A stretch of 64,000 bases of DNA, taken from positions 62,001 to 126,000 of the forward strand of contig NZ_QOLD01000019.1 of the NCBI RefSeq assembly GCF_003333305.1. The letters are read 5' to 3'. The notes beneath the pieces are model-generated. The model saw only the letters and a list, made by a program, of their open reading frames with translations. It did no database searches and was not told the DNA's origin. Position 1 is the first letter of the stretch. Every line of letters begins with the position of its first letter. The position numbers and the translations under genes are program-made. This document shows, in pieces, positions 49,931 through 58,614 of the stretch. The stretch comes from Candidatus Colwellia aromaticivorans. GTDB taxonomy: Bacteria > Pseudomonadota > Gammaproteobacteria > Enterobacterales > Alteromonadaceae.

Positions 49931-50080
49931 TTACCTTTGACCTAGCGTTAAAGTTTTGTTCAACATATTCTTAGCCGATTCTGCTAACTGCACATTAGTT
50001 TGATATGAACGAGAGGCAGAGATCACTGCTTTGCTGGTATTGTTCATTTCTTCAATTATCTGGAACATCATTTTCAACAT
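49931..50080 (-). CDS. 49-codon ORF from a duplicated flgC 3' end
   Basis: The ATG at 50080 overlaps the flgC stop (TAATG). The frame encodes 49 residues; the last 30 (ISASRSYQTNVQLA to LTLGQR) are identical to the FlgC C-terminus. At DNA level 98 bp (49928-50025) match flgC (50077-50174) with four differences, all silent. The first 19 codons are only loosely FlgC-like. It may be a simple partial duplication. It could also be translated by coupling to give a truncated FlgC-like helix, but product and function are unproven. Confidence 0.6.
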   Translation of the reverse strand: MLKMMFQIIEEMNNTSKAVISASRSYQTNVQLAESAKNMLNKTLTLGQR

Positions 50081-50499
50081 TACCTTTGACCAAGCGTTAA
50101 GGTTTTATTCAACATATTCTTAGCCGATTCTGCTAACTGCACATTAGTTTGATATGAACGAGAGGCGGAGATCATATTTGTCATTTCTTCTATAACATTG
50201 ACATTAGGCTTATAAATAAAGCCTTCTTTGTCTGCCATTGGGTGCTCAGGCGCATATTCAACATTAAGCGGCTTGTTACTTTCAACAACACCTAGTACTT
50301 GTACACCAACACTACTTTCTTGACCCGCGGCAGCTTTTTGCATAGCAGCGGCAAAAACAGGATGGCGAGCGCGGTATGTTTCATCAACGCTGCTACTCAC
50401 ACTATCAGCATTAGCAATATTACTTGCCGTAGTGTTCAAACGCGTTGATTGGGCGCTCATGCCGCTGCCCGTTATATTAAATACATTAAATAGACTCAT
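50080..50499 (-). CDS. flgC: FlgC, proximal rod protein
   Basis: A 139-residue rod protein with N-terminal LFNVFNITGSGMSAQSTRL and ASNIANADS and C-terminal VIEEMTNMISASRSYQTNV motifs. It follows flgB by two bases. Its last 98 bp are duplicated immediately downstream. Confidence 0.97.
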   Translation of the reverse strand: MSLFNVFNITGSGMSAQSTRLNTTASNIANADSVSSSVDETYRARHPVFAAAMQKAAAGQESSVGVQVLGVVESNKPLNVEYAPEHPMADKEGFIYKPNVNVIEEMTNMISASRSYQTNVQLAESAKNMLNKTLTLGQR

Positions 50500-50501
50500 A
50501 A

Positions 50502-50900
50502 TTACCTGCCTCCACTAATCACTTTTTGCAGCGCTTTTATCTTACCGTTAAGAAATTGCAAACCAGCTTGATACTCTAATGAGTTTTCTAAATACAAGTT
50601 TCGTTCCACTTGTACATCAACGGTATTGCCATCCCCTGTATCTGGTTGATCTGGCACACGAAAATCAACGTTATTGTTTAATTCGGTGCGAACATCAAAA
50701 TGTTTTGAATTAGTACGGCTCATACCCATTTGCTGTTGAAGATTCGCTTGCTGCATAGCTTTGTTAAAATCCATGCCTTTTGCTTTATAATTAGGGGTAT
50801 CAGCGTTGGCAATATTACCTGCAATCACTTCCGCTCGCTGGGAACGTAACTGCATGCCTTGTGCGTGAAGTTCAAACCCTTTATCAAATCCGATGGCCAT
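50502..50900 (-). CDS. flgB: FlgB, proximal rod protein
   Basis: A 132-residue rod protein with RAEVIAGNIANADTPNYKAKG near the N-terminus and LEYQAGLQFLNGKIKALQKVI at the C-terminus. It is the first gene of flgBCDE, with a weak sigma-54-like site upstream at 50936-50953. Confidence 0.96.
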   Translation of the reverse strand: MAIGFDKGFELHAQGMQLRSQRAEVIAGNIANADTPNYKAKGMDFNKAMQQANLQQQMGMSRTNSKHFDVRTELNNNVDFRVPDQPDTGDGNTVDVQVERNLYLENSLEYQAGLQFLNGKIKALQKVISGGR

Positions 50901-50935
50901 AACAACTTACCGTTAATTATACTTAAGGTTTAGTT

Positions 50936-50953
50936 ATTCAATATTTATGCCAA
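50936..50953 (-). promoter_or_regulatory. Weak candidate sigma-54 promoter for flgBCDE
   Basis: The minus strand reads TTGGCATAAATATTGAAT: a good -24, correct spacing, but GA instead of GC at -12. The position, 36 bp before flgB, is right for the operon. Confidence 0.5.
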
Positions 50954-51076
50954 GAACGAACAGATACAAGCAAGAAAATGTCAAGTTGATAAGTGATGGT
51001 GGAGAATAAGAAAAAATTTGAATTATGAAGTGCCGTGCGTGTAGCTAACTACACACACCTAATATATTTGTGGTAA

Positions 51077-51907
51077 CTATTTTTTTTGATAGACAATGCC
51101 AGGATTGCATCTAAGCATATTAAAATTATCACTCAAACCAGAAAGCGATTCTGATGCGCCTAAAAACAAATAGCCTCCCTTGTTTAAAGTGCCATGAATT
51201 TGACTGATTATTTGTGCTTTAATTTCAGGAGAGAAATAGATAAGAACATTACGACAAAAAACAATATCAAACCGTCCCATTAAGCTATAACTATTAAGCA
51301 AATTAAGCGGCCTGAAACTGACCATTTTTTTCACTTGATCTTTCACTTTTAACATACCATTATCGCCATTTTCGAAAAACTGACGTTTACGCTCTGCTGA
51401 TAGCCCACGCGCTAAGGCAAGTGAGTCATAATGGCCATACTTACAATGCTCTAACATAGTGCTAGAAATATCAGTACCAATCACTTGTACTCCACGCATA
51501 AAAGCACCCGGGTTACGTTGTTGATATTCTAATACAGACATGGCAATTGAATAAGGCTCTTGCCCTGAAGAGCTTGCCGCTGACCATATTTTTACCGGTG
51601 TTTGGCGATTGGCAAAATCAGGCAATAGTTTATTTTGCAGCAATTTAAATGGGTAGTCATCACGAAACCACAGCGTTTCGTTAGTGGTCATCGCATCAAT
51701 CACAGCAGCACGTAATTGTCGTTCAACTGGGGACAAAGTGCGAGTAACTAACTCTCCAAGGGAGCTTACATCAAATTTACCCATTAATGGTGCTAAGCGA
51801 CTTTTAACTAAATACTGTTTCTTTTCGCCTAGCACAATGCCACATTGCTGTTCTAAAAACGTTCTAAATTGATGATAACTTTTTTCGTCAAGTTCTCTTG
51901 CTGACAC
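51077..51907 (-). CDS. cheR: CheR, chemoreceptor methyltransferase
   Basis: A 276-residue SAM-dependent methyltransferase. A helical N-terminal domain is followed by the SAM-binding motif IWSAASSSGQEPYS near residues 108-121 and the later FDIVFCRNVLIYF and GGYLFLGASESL motifs. It methylates receptor glutamates, opposing CheB. It follows cheV, and a small hairpin (around 51039-51055) separates it from flgB. Confidence 0.96.
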   Translation of the reverse strand: MSARELDEKSYHQFRTFLEQQCGIVLGEKKQYLVKSRLAPLMGKFDVSSLGELVTRTLSPVERQLRAAVIDAMTTNETLWFRDDYPFKLLQNKLLPDFANRQTPVKIWSAASSSGQEPYSIAMSVLEYQQRNPGAFMRGVQVIGTDISSTMLEHCKYGHYDSLALARGLSAERKRQFFENGDNGMLKVKDQVKKMVSFRPLNLLNSYSLMGRFDIVFCRNVLIYFSPEIKAQIISQIHGTLNKGGYLFLGASESLSGLSDNFNMLRCNPGIVYQKK

Positions 51908-51947
51908 TATTACTGCACCCTAATCTGTTATATTAAAATCATTACCT

Positions 51948-52871
51948 TTACTGGGCTAGCCATTTTTTAACTGCTATGGCTAGCTCATCAGGATGGAATT
52001 TTGGAATAAAATCATCGGCACCCACTTTTGCTACCATAGCATTGTTAAAAACACCGCTTAATGAGGTATGCAAAATAATTGGCATTTTTGCCATACGATC
52101 GTTAGCTTTAACTTCTGACGTTAATGTATATCCATCCATTTCTGGCATTTCAATATCTGAAACCATTAATGCGACTTTTTCCGTAATACTGTGTTCACAT
52201 GTCGCTTCAATGGCAAGTAATTGATCTAAAGCATCTTGACCATTTTTTGCCAAGACCATTTTGATTCCTAAAGGCTCTAATGCTCGTCTAACTTGATTTC
52301 GTGCAACTGTTGAATCATCAGCTATCATGACAATGCGCTCACCTAACTTTTCACCAACACTTTCATCTACGACATCATCACTTAATTCAGTAGACACAGG
52401 GCTTATTTCATTTAGTATTTTTTCGACATCTAAAATAGAAACCATACTACCATCAATTTCAGTAACTGCCGTTAGATAGCTAGATTTACCTGCTCCTTCT
52501 GGTGGAGGCATCATATCTTTCCAACTCAGTGTAATGATACGTTCAACACCTGCAACAAGAAATCCTTGCACACTACGATTATATTCGGCAATGATAATAA
52601 AAGAATTTTCAGTTTGAGTAATTGCAGGGCCGCCAATCGCTTTACTCAGATCGATGACAGAAATAGTTTGTCCACGTATATGAGCTATACCCTTTATAAA
52701 TGCATCCTGATTGGGTAATGATGTTAGTCTAGGGCATTGTAATACTTCTCTAACCTTAAAAACATTTATACCAAAACGTTGTCTACCAACCAACTTAAAA
52801 AGTAATAATTCTAATCTGTTTTGACCAACAAGTTGCGTTCGTTGGTTAACTGAATCCAATATACCTGTCAT
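51948..52871 (-). CDS. cheV: CheV, CheW-receiver adaptor protein
   Basis: An N-terminal CheW domain (about 15-155; NVFKVREVLQCP, HIRGQTISVIDL) is joined to a C-terminal receiver (MIADDSTVARNQVRRAL, MVSDIEMPEMDG). It couples receptors to CheA and aids adaptation. The start at 52871 (MTGILDSVNQRTQL) is typical; the in-frame extension to 52940 is hydrophobic and unsupported. It pairs with cheR. Confidence 0.95.
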   Translation of the reverse strand: MTGILDSVNQRTQLVGQNRLELLLFKLVGRQRFGINVFKVREVLQCPRLTSLPNQDAFIKGIAHIRGQTISVIDLSKAIGGPAITQTENSFIIIAEYNRSVQGFLVAGVERIITLSWKDMMPPPEGAGKSSYLTAVTEIDGSMVSILDVEKILNEISPVSTELSDDVVDESVGEKLGERIVMIADDSTVARNQVRRALEPLGIKMVLAKNGQDALDQLLAIEATCEHSITEKVALMVSDIEMPEMDGYTLTSEVKANDRMAKMPIILHTSLSGVFNNAMVAKVGADDFIPKFHPDELAIAVKKWLAQ

Positions 52872-53135
52872 GAAAACCCCATTTAAAATCAATATAGCGT
52901 TATTTATGCTAGCCTTGTTAAAAAGAAAACAAGAAGGCACAATTCTTGATTGTGTTTATTATAAAGACCAATGTAAGTGACAAATAGTCCAGTTACCACT
53001 TGAGTAAGTGCTTAACAAAACTAAAAATAAGTATATCATGTCACAAAATTGACATAGCTACGACTATGCTAACTTAGTTTAAGCATAGTAGAGTATTTGA
53101 ATTTACCTAAAGATAAACTATAAAACTATAAAACT

Positions 53136-53828
53136 ATGTTTCGAATCAAACTTTTGTCTATCACCCTGTACTTAATTGTACTGATTTCGCCAATAAGCCA
53201 AAGTACAACTTGGGATAAAGCTTACATTGAGACTTTTGCTAAAAAGTATCTCGAAGAAAAACTATTGCCACCCGTGGGAGGAAAAATATCAATTCGGATT
53301 GCTAATATTGATCCAAGAATAACAATAAAGCCTTGCCAGCAAAAACTAATAGCAAATATACCTGAAAATACCAAGAGTAGAAACGTAAATGTTAAAATAT
53401 CTTGTGCTGATTCAACACCATGGAAAATATACTTACCTGCTAGAATTGAAAAAACGTTTGCCGTTGTCATTGCCACAACTACCATTGAAAAAGGTGCCAC
53501 GCTATCGAATAATAATATAAGCCTGCAATACTTAGCTAGCAATAAAATTAGAGGCAAAAAAATGACTGACGTAACAACCATACTTGGTAGCAAAGCAGAA
53601 AAAAGAATTGGTAAAGGTCGAGCCATTAATACAAAAAATGTATGCTTAGTCTGTAAAGGAGACTCTGTTACCATTACGGCAAAATCACCAAATTTCATCA
53701 TTAAAACTCAAGGTGTCGCGTTAAGTTCAGGTAACTTAAATAAACAAATAAAAGTGAAAAACACTCGTTCTGGCAGGATAATAAGCTCTAAAGTTACCGC
53801 TATCAATCAAGTGGTTATTCACTTATAA
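53136..53828 (+). CDS. flgA: FlgA, P-ring assembly chaperone
   Basis: A 230-residue periplasmic protein with a signal peptide (to about 23) and a C-terminal SAF-type domain (LVCKGDSVTITAKSPNFII, NTRSGRIISSKV). It assists FlgI assembly. It is divergent from cheV. No clear ribosome site precedes the ATG; the leader has three ATAAAACT-like repeats instead. Confidence 0.93.
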   Translation: MFRIKLLSITLYLIVLISPISQSTTWDKAYIETFAKKYLEEKLLPPVGGKISIRIANIDPRITIKPCQQKLIANIPENTKSRNVNVKISCADSTPWKIYLPARIEKTFAVVIATTTIEKGATLSNNNISLQYLASNKIRGKKMTDVTTILGSKAEKRIGKGRAINTKNVCLVCKGDSVTITAKSPNFIIKTQGVALSSGNLNKQIKVKNTRSGRIISSKVTAINQVVIHL

Positions 53829-53847
53829 TTTTATTTATACTTTTTAC

Positions 53848-53874
53848 TTAAGTTTTCTGATTAATTGCCGATAA
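53848..53874 (+). promoter_or_regulatory. Sigma-28 (FliA) promoter for flgM
   Basis: A consensus GCCGATAA -10 (53867-53874) lies 15 bases after TTAA (53848). It is about 50 bp before the flgM start. Late flgM expression from FliA is known in related systems and closes the feedback loop. Confidence 0.8.
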
Positions 53875-53923
53875 AAGGTTAACAAGAAATTTTTAAAATG
53901 AAACTTTGCCGACGGGTAATATT

Positions 53924-54232
53924 ATGACTATAAATATCAATAACTTGAATAATCAAGCTCAAGTTCACCAAAATAAACAGACGCAAGTAAAGCAGCAAGC
54001 TGCCCAATCAGCAAGTACGAGTGCGCAAGTAAAGCAAGTCAGTCATGATTCTGTTTCACTTACACCACAAGCAAAGCAATTAAGTGAACTACAAAAAAAA
54101 GCGAATGATGCGCCGGTTGTAGATCAGAAAAAGGTAGCCGAATTGAAAAAGGCAATTGCTGCAGGGGAATATAAAGTCGACCCACAGAAACTTGCCGTAA
54201 GTATCGCTAACTTTGAATTTGATTTAATTTGA
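53924..54232 (+). CDS. flgM: FlgM, anti-sigma-28 factor
   Basis: A 102-residue protein with a Gln/Lys/Ser-rich, disordered N-terminal half and a C-terminal helical FliA-binding region (DSVSLTPQAKQLSELQKKA; VAELKKAIAAGEYKVDPQKLA). It holds FliA until the hook is complete, then is exported. ATG at 53924 is preferred to TTG at 53906. Confidence 0.94.
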   Translation: MTININNLNNQAQVHQNKQTQVKQQAAQSASTSAQVKQVSHDSVSLTPQAKQLSELQKKANDAPVVDQKKVAELKKAIAAGEYKVDPQKLAVSIANFEFDLI

Positions 54233-54286
54233 TATAAGTGAAGTACTAGGTGATAATTATTTCACTTTACACCAAAAGGCGCTTTC

Positions 54287-54718
54287 ATGTCTGCTTCAAT
54301 TCAATCTCAAGAATTACTTGCTCAACAATTTGCCCAGCTTCAAGAACTTGAGCAAATAATAACTGACGAGAAACTTGTCTTACAGCAACATCAACCTGAT
54401 GCGTTATTACAAATTAGTGAGAAAAAAAATCAGCTCTTACTATCCATTCAGAATTTAGATAAGCAAATAAGTATTAATCAAATATTTGCCCAAGATAAAG
54501 CAGCTGGCCTACTAAGTCAGGAATTGGCCGATATTGAAAGCCTATTAAAACTTTGCCAACAAAAAAACCAAGTCAATGGGCAAATTATCGCACAGTCACA
54601 ATTAGCCGTTGAACGTATGAAAACGAGTTTGTTAGAAAGCCATAATAAAACGTCTGTGACTTATGATAGTAAAGGTAAGAAAAGTGGTGGCTTGAGTAGT
54701 ATAGGCTTAAAGGCTTAG
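54287..54718 (+). CDS. flgN: FlgN, FlgK/FlgL export chaperone
   Basis: A 143-residue helical protein (about 10-125) with a polar, disordered tail, matching FlgN in size, character and position after flgM. It delivers FlgK and FlgL to the export gate. A hairpin terminator follows at 54739-54763, shared with the converging flgP. Confidence 0.9.
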   Translation: MSASIQSQELLAQQFAQLQELEQIITDEKLVLQQHQPDALLQISEKKNQLLLSIQNLDKQISINQIFAQDKAAGLLSQELADIESLLKLCQQKNQVNGQIIAQSQLAVERMKTSLLESHNKTSVTYDSKGKKSGGLSSIGLKA

Positions 54719-54738
54719 TTTCGAGATAATCAAGATTA

Positions 54739-54763
54739 AGCAGTAGCTGAATTAGTTACTGCT
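54739..54763. terminator. Bidirectional hairpin between flgN and flgP
   Basis: AGCAGTA (54739-54745) pairs with TACTGCT (54757-54763). It lies between converging genes. T tracts are weak on both sides, so termination is probable rather than certain. Confidence 0.45.
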
Positions 54764-54771
54764 CGTTTAGA

Positions 54772-55239
54772 TTAAAAATATTGTACCTCTTTAATTTCTT
54801 TGCGATTCAAACTAGCCTGATATATTTCATACACATCTTTAAAGTCTAATTGCAATTCCGTGGTGTAAGTGTCGCCCACAGGGTAGCTTTTTACTACTGT
54901 AGCACCTCGAATCAAACCTTGTACTGATGCGGATAATTGTTGATTGCTGATTAACATATCCGCCATAGTCGTCTTACTGCTAACTTGCTGACCATGCACT
55001 TGCTCTGTTAATTCAACATAAGCGGCAATTTTTGACGCTTTAATGGCCATTAACATCCGCTGCGTTTTATGTTCAGATTTTTGCAGACTTATTGGTGCAT
55101 AACCAATTCCGCGAATAACAGGGAATGCTTCAGGCTTAACCGCTTGCCATTGAACATGCTTATCATAAACACTTGAGCAAGAAGCCATAGTCAATAAGCT
55201 AACTGTAGTAAACAATATTTTTATCAATGTATTATTCAT
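54772..55239 (-). CDS. flgP: FlgP, flagellar outer-ring lipoprotein
   Basis: A lipoprotein with lipobox TMASC; the N-terminal leader starts at ATG 55239. The mature domain is the LPP20/FlgP type (GIGYAPIS, RMLMAIKASKIAAYVELTEQVHG). In Vibrio and Campylobacter FlgP forms an outer disk around the L ring. It is read with flgO from the region shared with flgT. Confidence 0.9.
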   Translation of the reverse strand: MNNTLIKILFTTVSLLTMASCSSVYDKHVQWQAVKPEAFPVIRGIGYAPISLQKSEHKTQRMLMAIKASKIAAYVELTEQVHGQQVSSKTTMADMLISNQQLSASVQGLIRGATVVKSYPVGDTYTTELQLDFKDVYEIYQASLNRKEIKEVQYF

Positions 55240-55271
55240 ATTTAGACCTAACATATAAACACCTAAAGCGA

Positions 55272-55919
55272 TTATTTTTGAATTTCAACTGCACGCTGAT
55301 CTTCAATTAACATTGCATTACTGCGAATAATCATACCATCTTTCATTTTAACATTTTCACTATGACTTTTTTCCTCGCCCAATGCCCATATAGGAATAAA
55401 AGACTGTGCCGTAGCAACCACTACCCGTGACTGAATACCTATCATACGAGCATTCACTAAAATGCCGTTTTCTTGCTCCATCATAGTACCCGTCACCACG
55501 TAGTCAATAATCTGACGTTCAGGTAACTCTTTCCAATCACGGCTAAAAGCATAATCACCTTCTTTAGTAACACGAATGTGACCGGTAGTTTTAAAGTCAA
55601 TAACCACTAAGCCATGGCGTTGTAATTCATGAATAAAGTTTTCAGCTATTTGATTTCCCAGCCAATTTGTTGACTCAAGATCTTTCAGGTTAACAAATGA
55701 AGCAACTGCTACAGGCGTTTTAGCATTAACAAAAGCACTACTTTCTAGCATTTGATATGCTAGACCTTTCACCACATCATTAATGGCATGTTTAGGCAGA
55801 TTAAAGCTATCTATTTCACCTTTATCAACTTGCGTTGATTTATAGAAGTTATCTTCTTGCTCTAAACTACTACAAGATAAAAGTGTTGGTATAATTAATG
55901 GTATAAGCCACTGTTTCAT
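55272..55919 (-). CDS. flgO: FlgO, flagellar outer-ring lipoprotein
   Basis: A 215-residue lipoprotein with lipobox LLSC near residue 16 and a FlgO domain (TPVAVASFVNLKDLESTNWLG). FlgO, FlgP and FlgT make the H ring that stabilises sodium-driven polar flagella in Vibrio. It is followed by flgP 32 bp later and preceded by a sigma-54-like site. Confidence 0.92.
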   Translation of the reverse strand: MKQWLIPLIIPTLLSCSSLEQEDNFYKSTQVDKGEIDSFNLPKHAINDVVKGLAYQMLESSAFVNAKTPVAVASFVNLKDLESTNWLGNQIAENFIHELQRHGLVVIDFKTTGHIRVTKEGDYAFSRDWKELPERQIIDYVVTGTMMEQENGILVNARMIGIQSRVVVATAQSFIPIWALGEEKSHSENVKMKDGMIIRSNAMLIEDQRAVEIQK

Positions 55920-56014
55920 AGTGTTCCCCTGTAAAATCAGTGAATATTCTACATATGATTTATGCTAATACACTGACAACTTTATTTCTTAGGTTATCTC
56001 TTGCCAATAAATAA

Positions 56015-56031
56015 TGCACATTTCAAGCCAA
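56015..56031 (-). promoter_or_regulatory. Sigma-54 promoter for flgOP
   Basis: The minus strand reads TTGGCTTGAAATGTGCA, GG-N10-GC with TGGCTTG at -24. It is about 95 bp before flgO and is one half of a divergent pair with flgT. Confidence 0.7.
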
Positions 56032-56072
56032 GTACATTCAAACAATAACTTAGCAAATACAAAATAAGTAAA

Positions 56073-56089
56073 CAGGCACACTTCATGCA
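56073..56089 (+). promoter_or_regulatory. Sigma-54 promoter for flgT
   Basis: CAGGCACACTTCATGCA has GG-N10-GC with AGGCACA at -24 and ATGCA at -12. It is about 70 bp before flgT and 42 bp from the opposite flgO site. Confidence 0.65.
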
Positions 56090-56160
56090 TAATATTCATG
56101 CATAGAAACGATATATAATTTAATACGCCCAGTAGCTTATTTGCTTTTATGAGAGAGTTT

Positions 56161-57336
56161 ATGCGCAATATACCCCGAACACTTGCCTTAGTTACCGGCC
56201 TGATTTTAACCCCCTTGACCTGTAACGCACAGTGGTATGAAGCACAAGGTCATGCTCGTATTGACCAAGGAACAGTTGAAATTGCACGCACTAAAGCGAT
56301 GGAAAATGCGTTAAAAAAAGCACTACTTGTCGCTGGTGCAAGTGTGTCAAGTATTCAACAAGTCGTTAATGGCTTATTAACACAAGATCAAATAAGCATT
56401 CGCGCAAGCGGTAGTGTTAATTCTATTGAACTTATTGATGAATTACACAGCGATAATATGATCAGCGTAACAGTGCGAGCTGATATTTTTCCACAAGAGA
56501 AAAAGTGCTTAGCTTTAGATTTCAAAAAATCAGTATTGCTAACCAAAAGTCACTTAAACCATAGAGAACAAGCAAGCAGAGGAAGTATTTATCAGTTAGA
56601 CTCTGCCGTTATTACCCATCTCAATCAAAAGTTACACTCACAAAGCACTTATAGTGCTAGCAAAATTTTATTAAAAAGTGCTACTGAATTTTCTCGTTTA
56701 AACGCGAGTTTTAATGAAGAGAAAATCAAACAACTAGCGGTGTCACTCGCTGACACAACTGATAGCCAATATATACTTTTTAGTGAAATTAACGATATTT
56801 CCTTTGAACAGCAAAGAACTAATAGTTGGAAGATATGGCAACAAGGAACCTACCCTAGAAACTTTGATTTTACCCTTTACTTATACAGCGGCATAAATGG
56901 TGAATTAGTTTGGCAAAATCGTTACCAAAATACAGGTGTTTGGGATTTTAATAAACGAGAAAGTATTGATGTTAATGGAACAATGTTTTGGCAAAGTAAT
57001 TACGGTAATATGATAAGTGCTCTGCTTGATAATATGGTAAATGACATCGATGAAAATATTATGTGCGAGCCAAGTGAAGGAAAAATACTTCACGTGAAAG
57101 GGAACCAAGTTGTTATCAATTTAGGTCGTCATCACGGCGTTAAAATTGGTGATGAGTTTTCACTTCTACATATGAGCAGCTTTAAAAACGAAAATGGTAA
57201 CCACTATGCAAGTACTAACATAAGCCCTTTCAAGGTTAAGGTAGTCAAACTTACCAAACAAAATGCGACTGCAATCACAATTGATCATAGCTTACTGGGT
57301 AATATCCAGTTAAATGATTTGGCCGTTAGGTTTTAA
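56161..57336 (+). CDS. flgT: FlgT, H-ring assembly protein
   Basis: A 391-residue periplasmic protein. The signal peptide ends near LTCNA, and FlgT N-terminal (QGHARIDQGTVEIARTKAMENALKK), middle (about 130-290) and C-terminal domains (VVINLGRHHGVKIGDEFSLL) follow. In Vibrio it builds the H ring and supports MotX/MotY. ATG at 56161 follows GAGAG; an upstream in-frame ATG at 56149 is less likely. Confidence 0.95.
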   Translation: MRNIPRTLALVTGLILTPLTCNAQWYEAQGHARIDQGTVEIARTKAMENALKKALLVAGASVSSIQQVVNGLLTQDQISIRASGSVNSIELIDELHSDNMISVTVRADIFPQEKKCLALDFKKSVLLTKSHLNHREQASRGSIYQLDSAVITHLNQKLHSQSTYSASKILLKSATEFSRLNASFNEEKIKQLAVSLADTTDSQYILFSEINDISFEQQRTNSWKIWQQGTYPRNFDFTLYLYSGINGELVWQNRYQNTGVWDFNKRESIDVNGTMFWQSNYGNMISALLDNMVNDIDENIMCEPSEGKILHVKGNQVVINLGRHHGVKIGDEFSLLHMSSFKNENGNHYASTNISPFKVKVVKLTKQNATAITIDHSLLGNIQLNDLAVRF

Positions 57337-57393
57337 TGCACCTAGGATATCAGTAATCTAGTAAACGCCCCGATTATTGATAATGGTGAGTAG

Positions 57394-58374
57394 CTAATTG
57401 TCTTTTATTGCATTGGTTTTACTTGAGTTCGATTGAGCAAGTTCAGAGCCACTTCGCTTTGCCATTAAAACCAGTGCAACCCCGAACACCGACATAACAC
57501 CACCACAAAGTGCTAAAAACTCAAACTGTTCATCGAACAAAATATAAGCCTCGATGGCAGTAACGGGCGGTACCAGATAGAACAAGCTCGCAACTTCAGA
57601 AGCCGCCCCTTGATTAATCAATTGCATTAATAATAATATAGCGCCAATCGACAAACCCAAAACTAACCAGCCCATAGCAAGCATTAATTGCATATTCCAT
57701 TCAACTTTCTGAGATTCAAAAAGAAAAGTTCCTAAGGCAAAAAGCAATGCCGCTGCGCAATACTGAATAAAAGCACCGGGAATAAGATCAATAGCATCAC
57801 CAAAACGTTTTTGATATACAGTGCCAAGCGAAATTCCTATTAAAGAGATAAAGGCACAGCCTAGTGTCCATAATGGAAATTCTGGCAACTGCCCTGCGCC
57901 ACCGAGCTTTTCAAATAACACCAACCCAACACCAAGCAATCCCAACAGCAAGCCTAGCCATTGGTAACTAACAACTCTTTCTTTGAGTACGATTATCGCT
58001 GCCATTGTTGTGACTAACGGCTGTAAACCAACAATTAGCGAGACCAATCCTGCGGGCATATCACCAGCGATAGCATAAAAAACCCCACCTAAATAAAATC
58101 CATGAATCAACAAACCACTAACAGCCATATGGAAAGCCGAACGTAACGATGGCCAGCTTGATTTTATCCAGAGTGCAATAAAGCCAAGGCAGACAAGGGT
58201 AATAAGCATTCGGTAAAACAACAAGATAAAAGGCTCGGCGTAGGGTAAACCATATTTTGCACCGATAAACCCAGTACTCCATAGCCAAACAAAAAACACT
58301 GGCGTCATTCGAACACCAAAACTGCTGGTTATTTGCTTGTTCTCACTAATGATATTACTGGGTTTAGAGGTCAT
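57394..58374 (-). CDS. EamA/DMT-family transporter, substrate unknown
   Basis: A 326-residue inner membrane protein with two EamA repeats and about ten hydrophobic helices (for example FVWLWSTGFIGAKYGLPYAEP, PAGLVSLIVGLQPLVTTMAA). The drug/metabolite transporter family includes amino acid and metabolite exporters, but the substrate cannot be told from sequence. It converges on flgT and is probably unrelated to motility. Confidence 0.85.
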   Translation of the reverse strand: MTSKPSNIISENKQITSSFGVRMTPVFFVWLWSTGFIGAKYGLPYAEPFILLFYRMLITLVCLGFIALWIKSSWPSLRSAFHMAVSGLLIHGFYLGGVFYAIAGDMPAGLVSLIVGLQPLVTTMAAIIVLKERVVSYQWLGLLLGLLGVGLVLFEKLGGAGQLPEFPLWTLGCAFISLIGISLGTVYQKRFGDAIDLIPGAFIQYCAAALLFALGTFLFESQKVEWNMQLMLAMGWLVLGLSIGAILLLMQLINQGAASEVASLFYLVPPVTAIEAYILFDEQFEFLALCGGVMSVFGVALVLMAKRSGSELAQSNSSKTNAIKDN

Positions 58375-58581
58375 TTCGATTGCCCTACTTATTGCATTAT
58401 CTACTATTGTCGATTGACTATTACGTCACAAAAACGGGAGCGAGCATCTTTTGACTAACTTAGGACTACAAGATGAATTCAGCACTTCGCACATAGTACT
58501 TGATGACCATCGCTGAGTGATATGTATCTGCCAGTGAAGCTGTGGACTACCCAGCTCTCACTAGACAGTTTTTAATTGAAA

Positions 58582-58614
58582 AATTAGGAGTGTTCATGTA
58601 AACACACTCCTAAT
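58582..58614 (-). terminator. Terminator of the alcohol dehydrogenase gene
   Basis: AATTAGGAGTGT (58582) pairs with ACACTCCTAATT (58604), the latter including the stop codon of the dehydrogenase, and the stem is followed leftward by a run of T. It is strong and close to the gene end. Confidence 0.8.

Noticed and set aside
52872-52940. N-terminal extension of CheV
   Set aside because: The extra 23 residues are hydrophobic and absent from CheV proteins; the ATG at 52871 has the usual start sequence.
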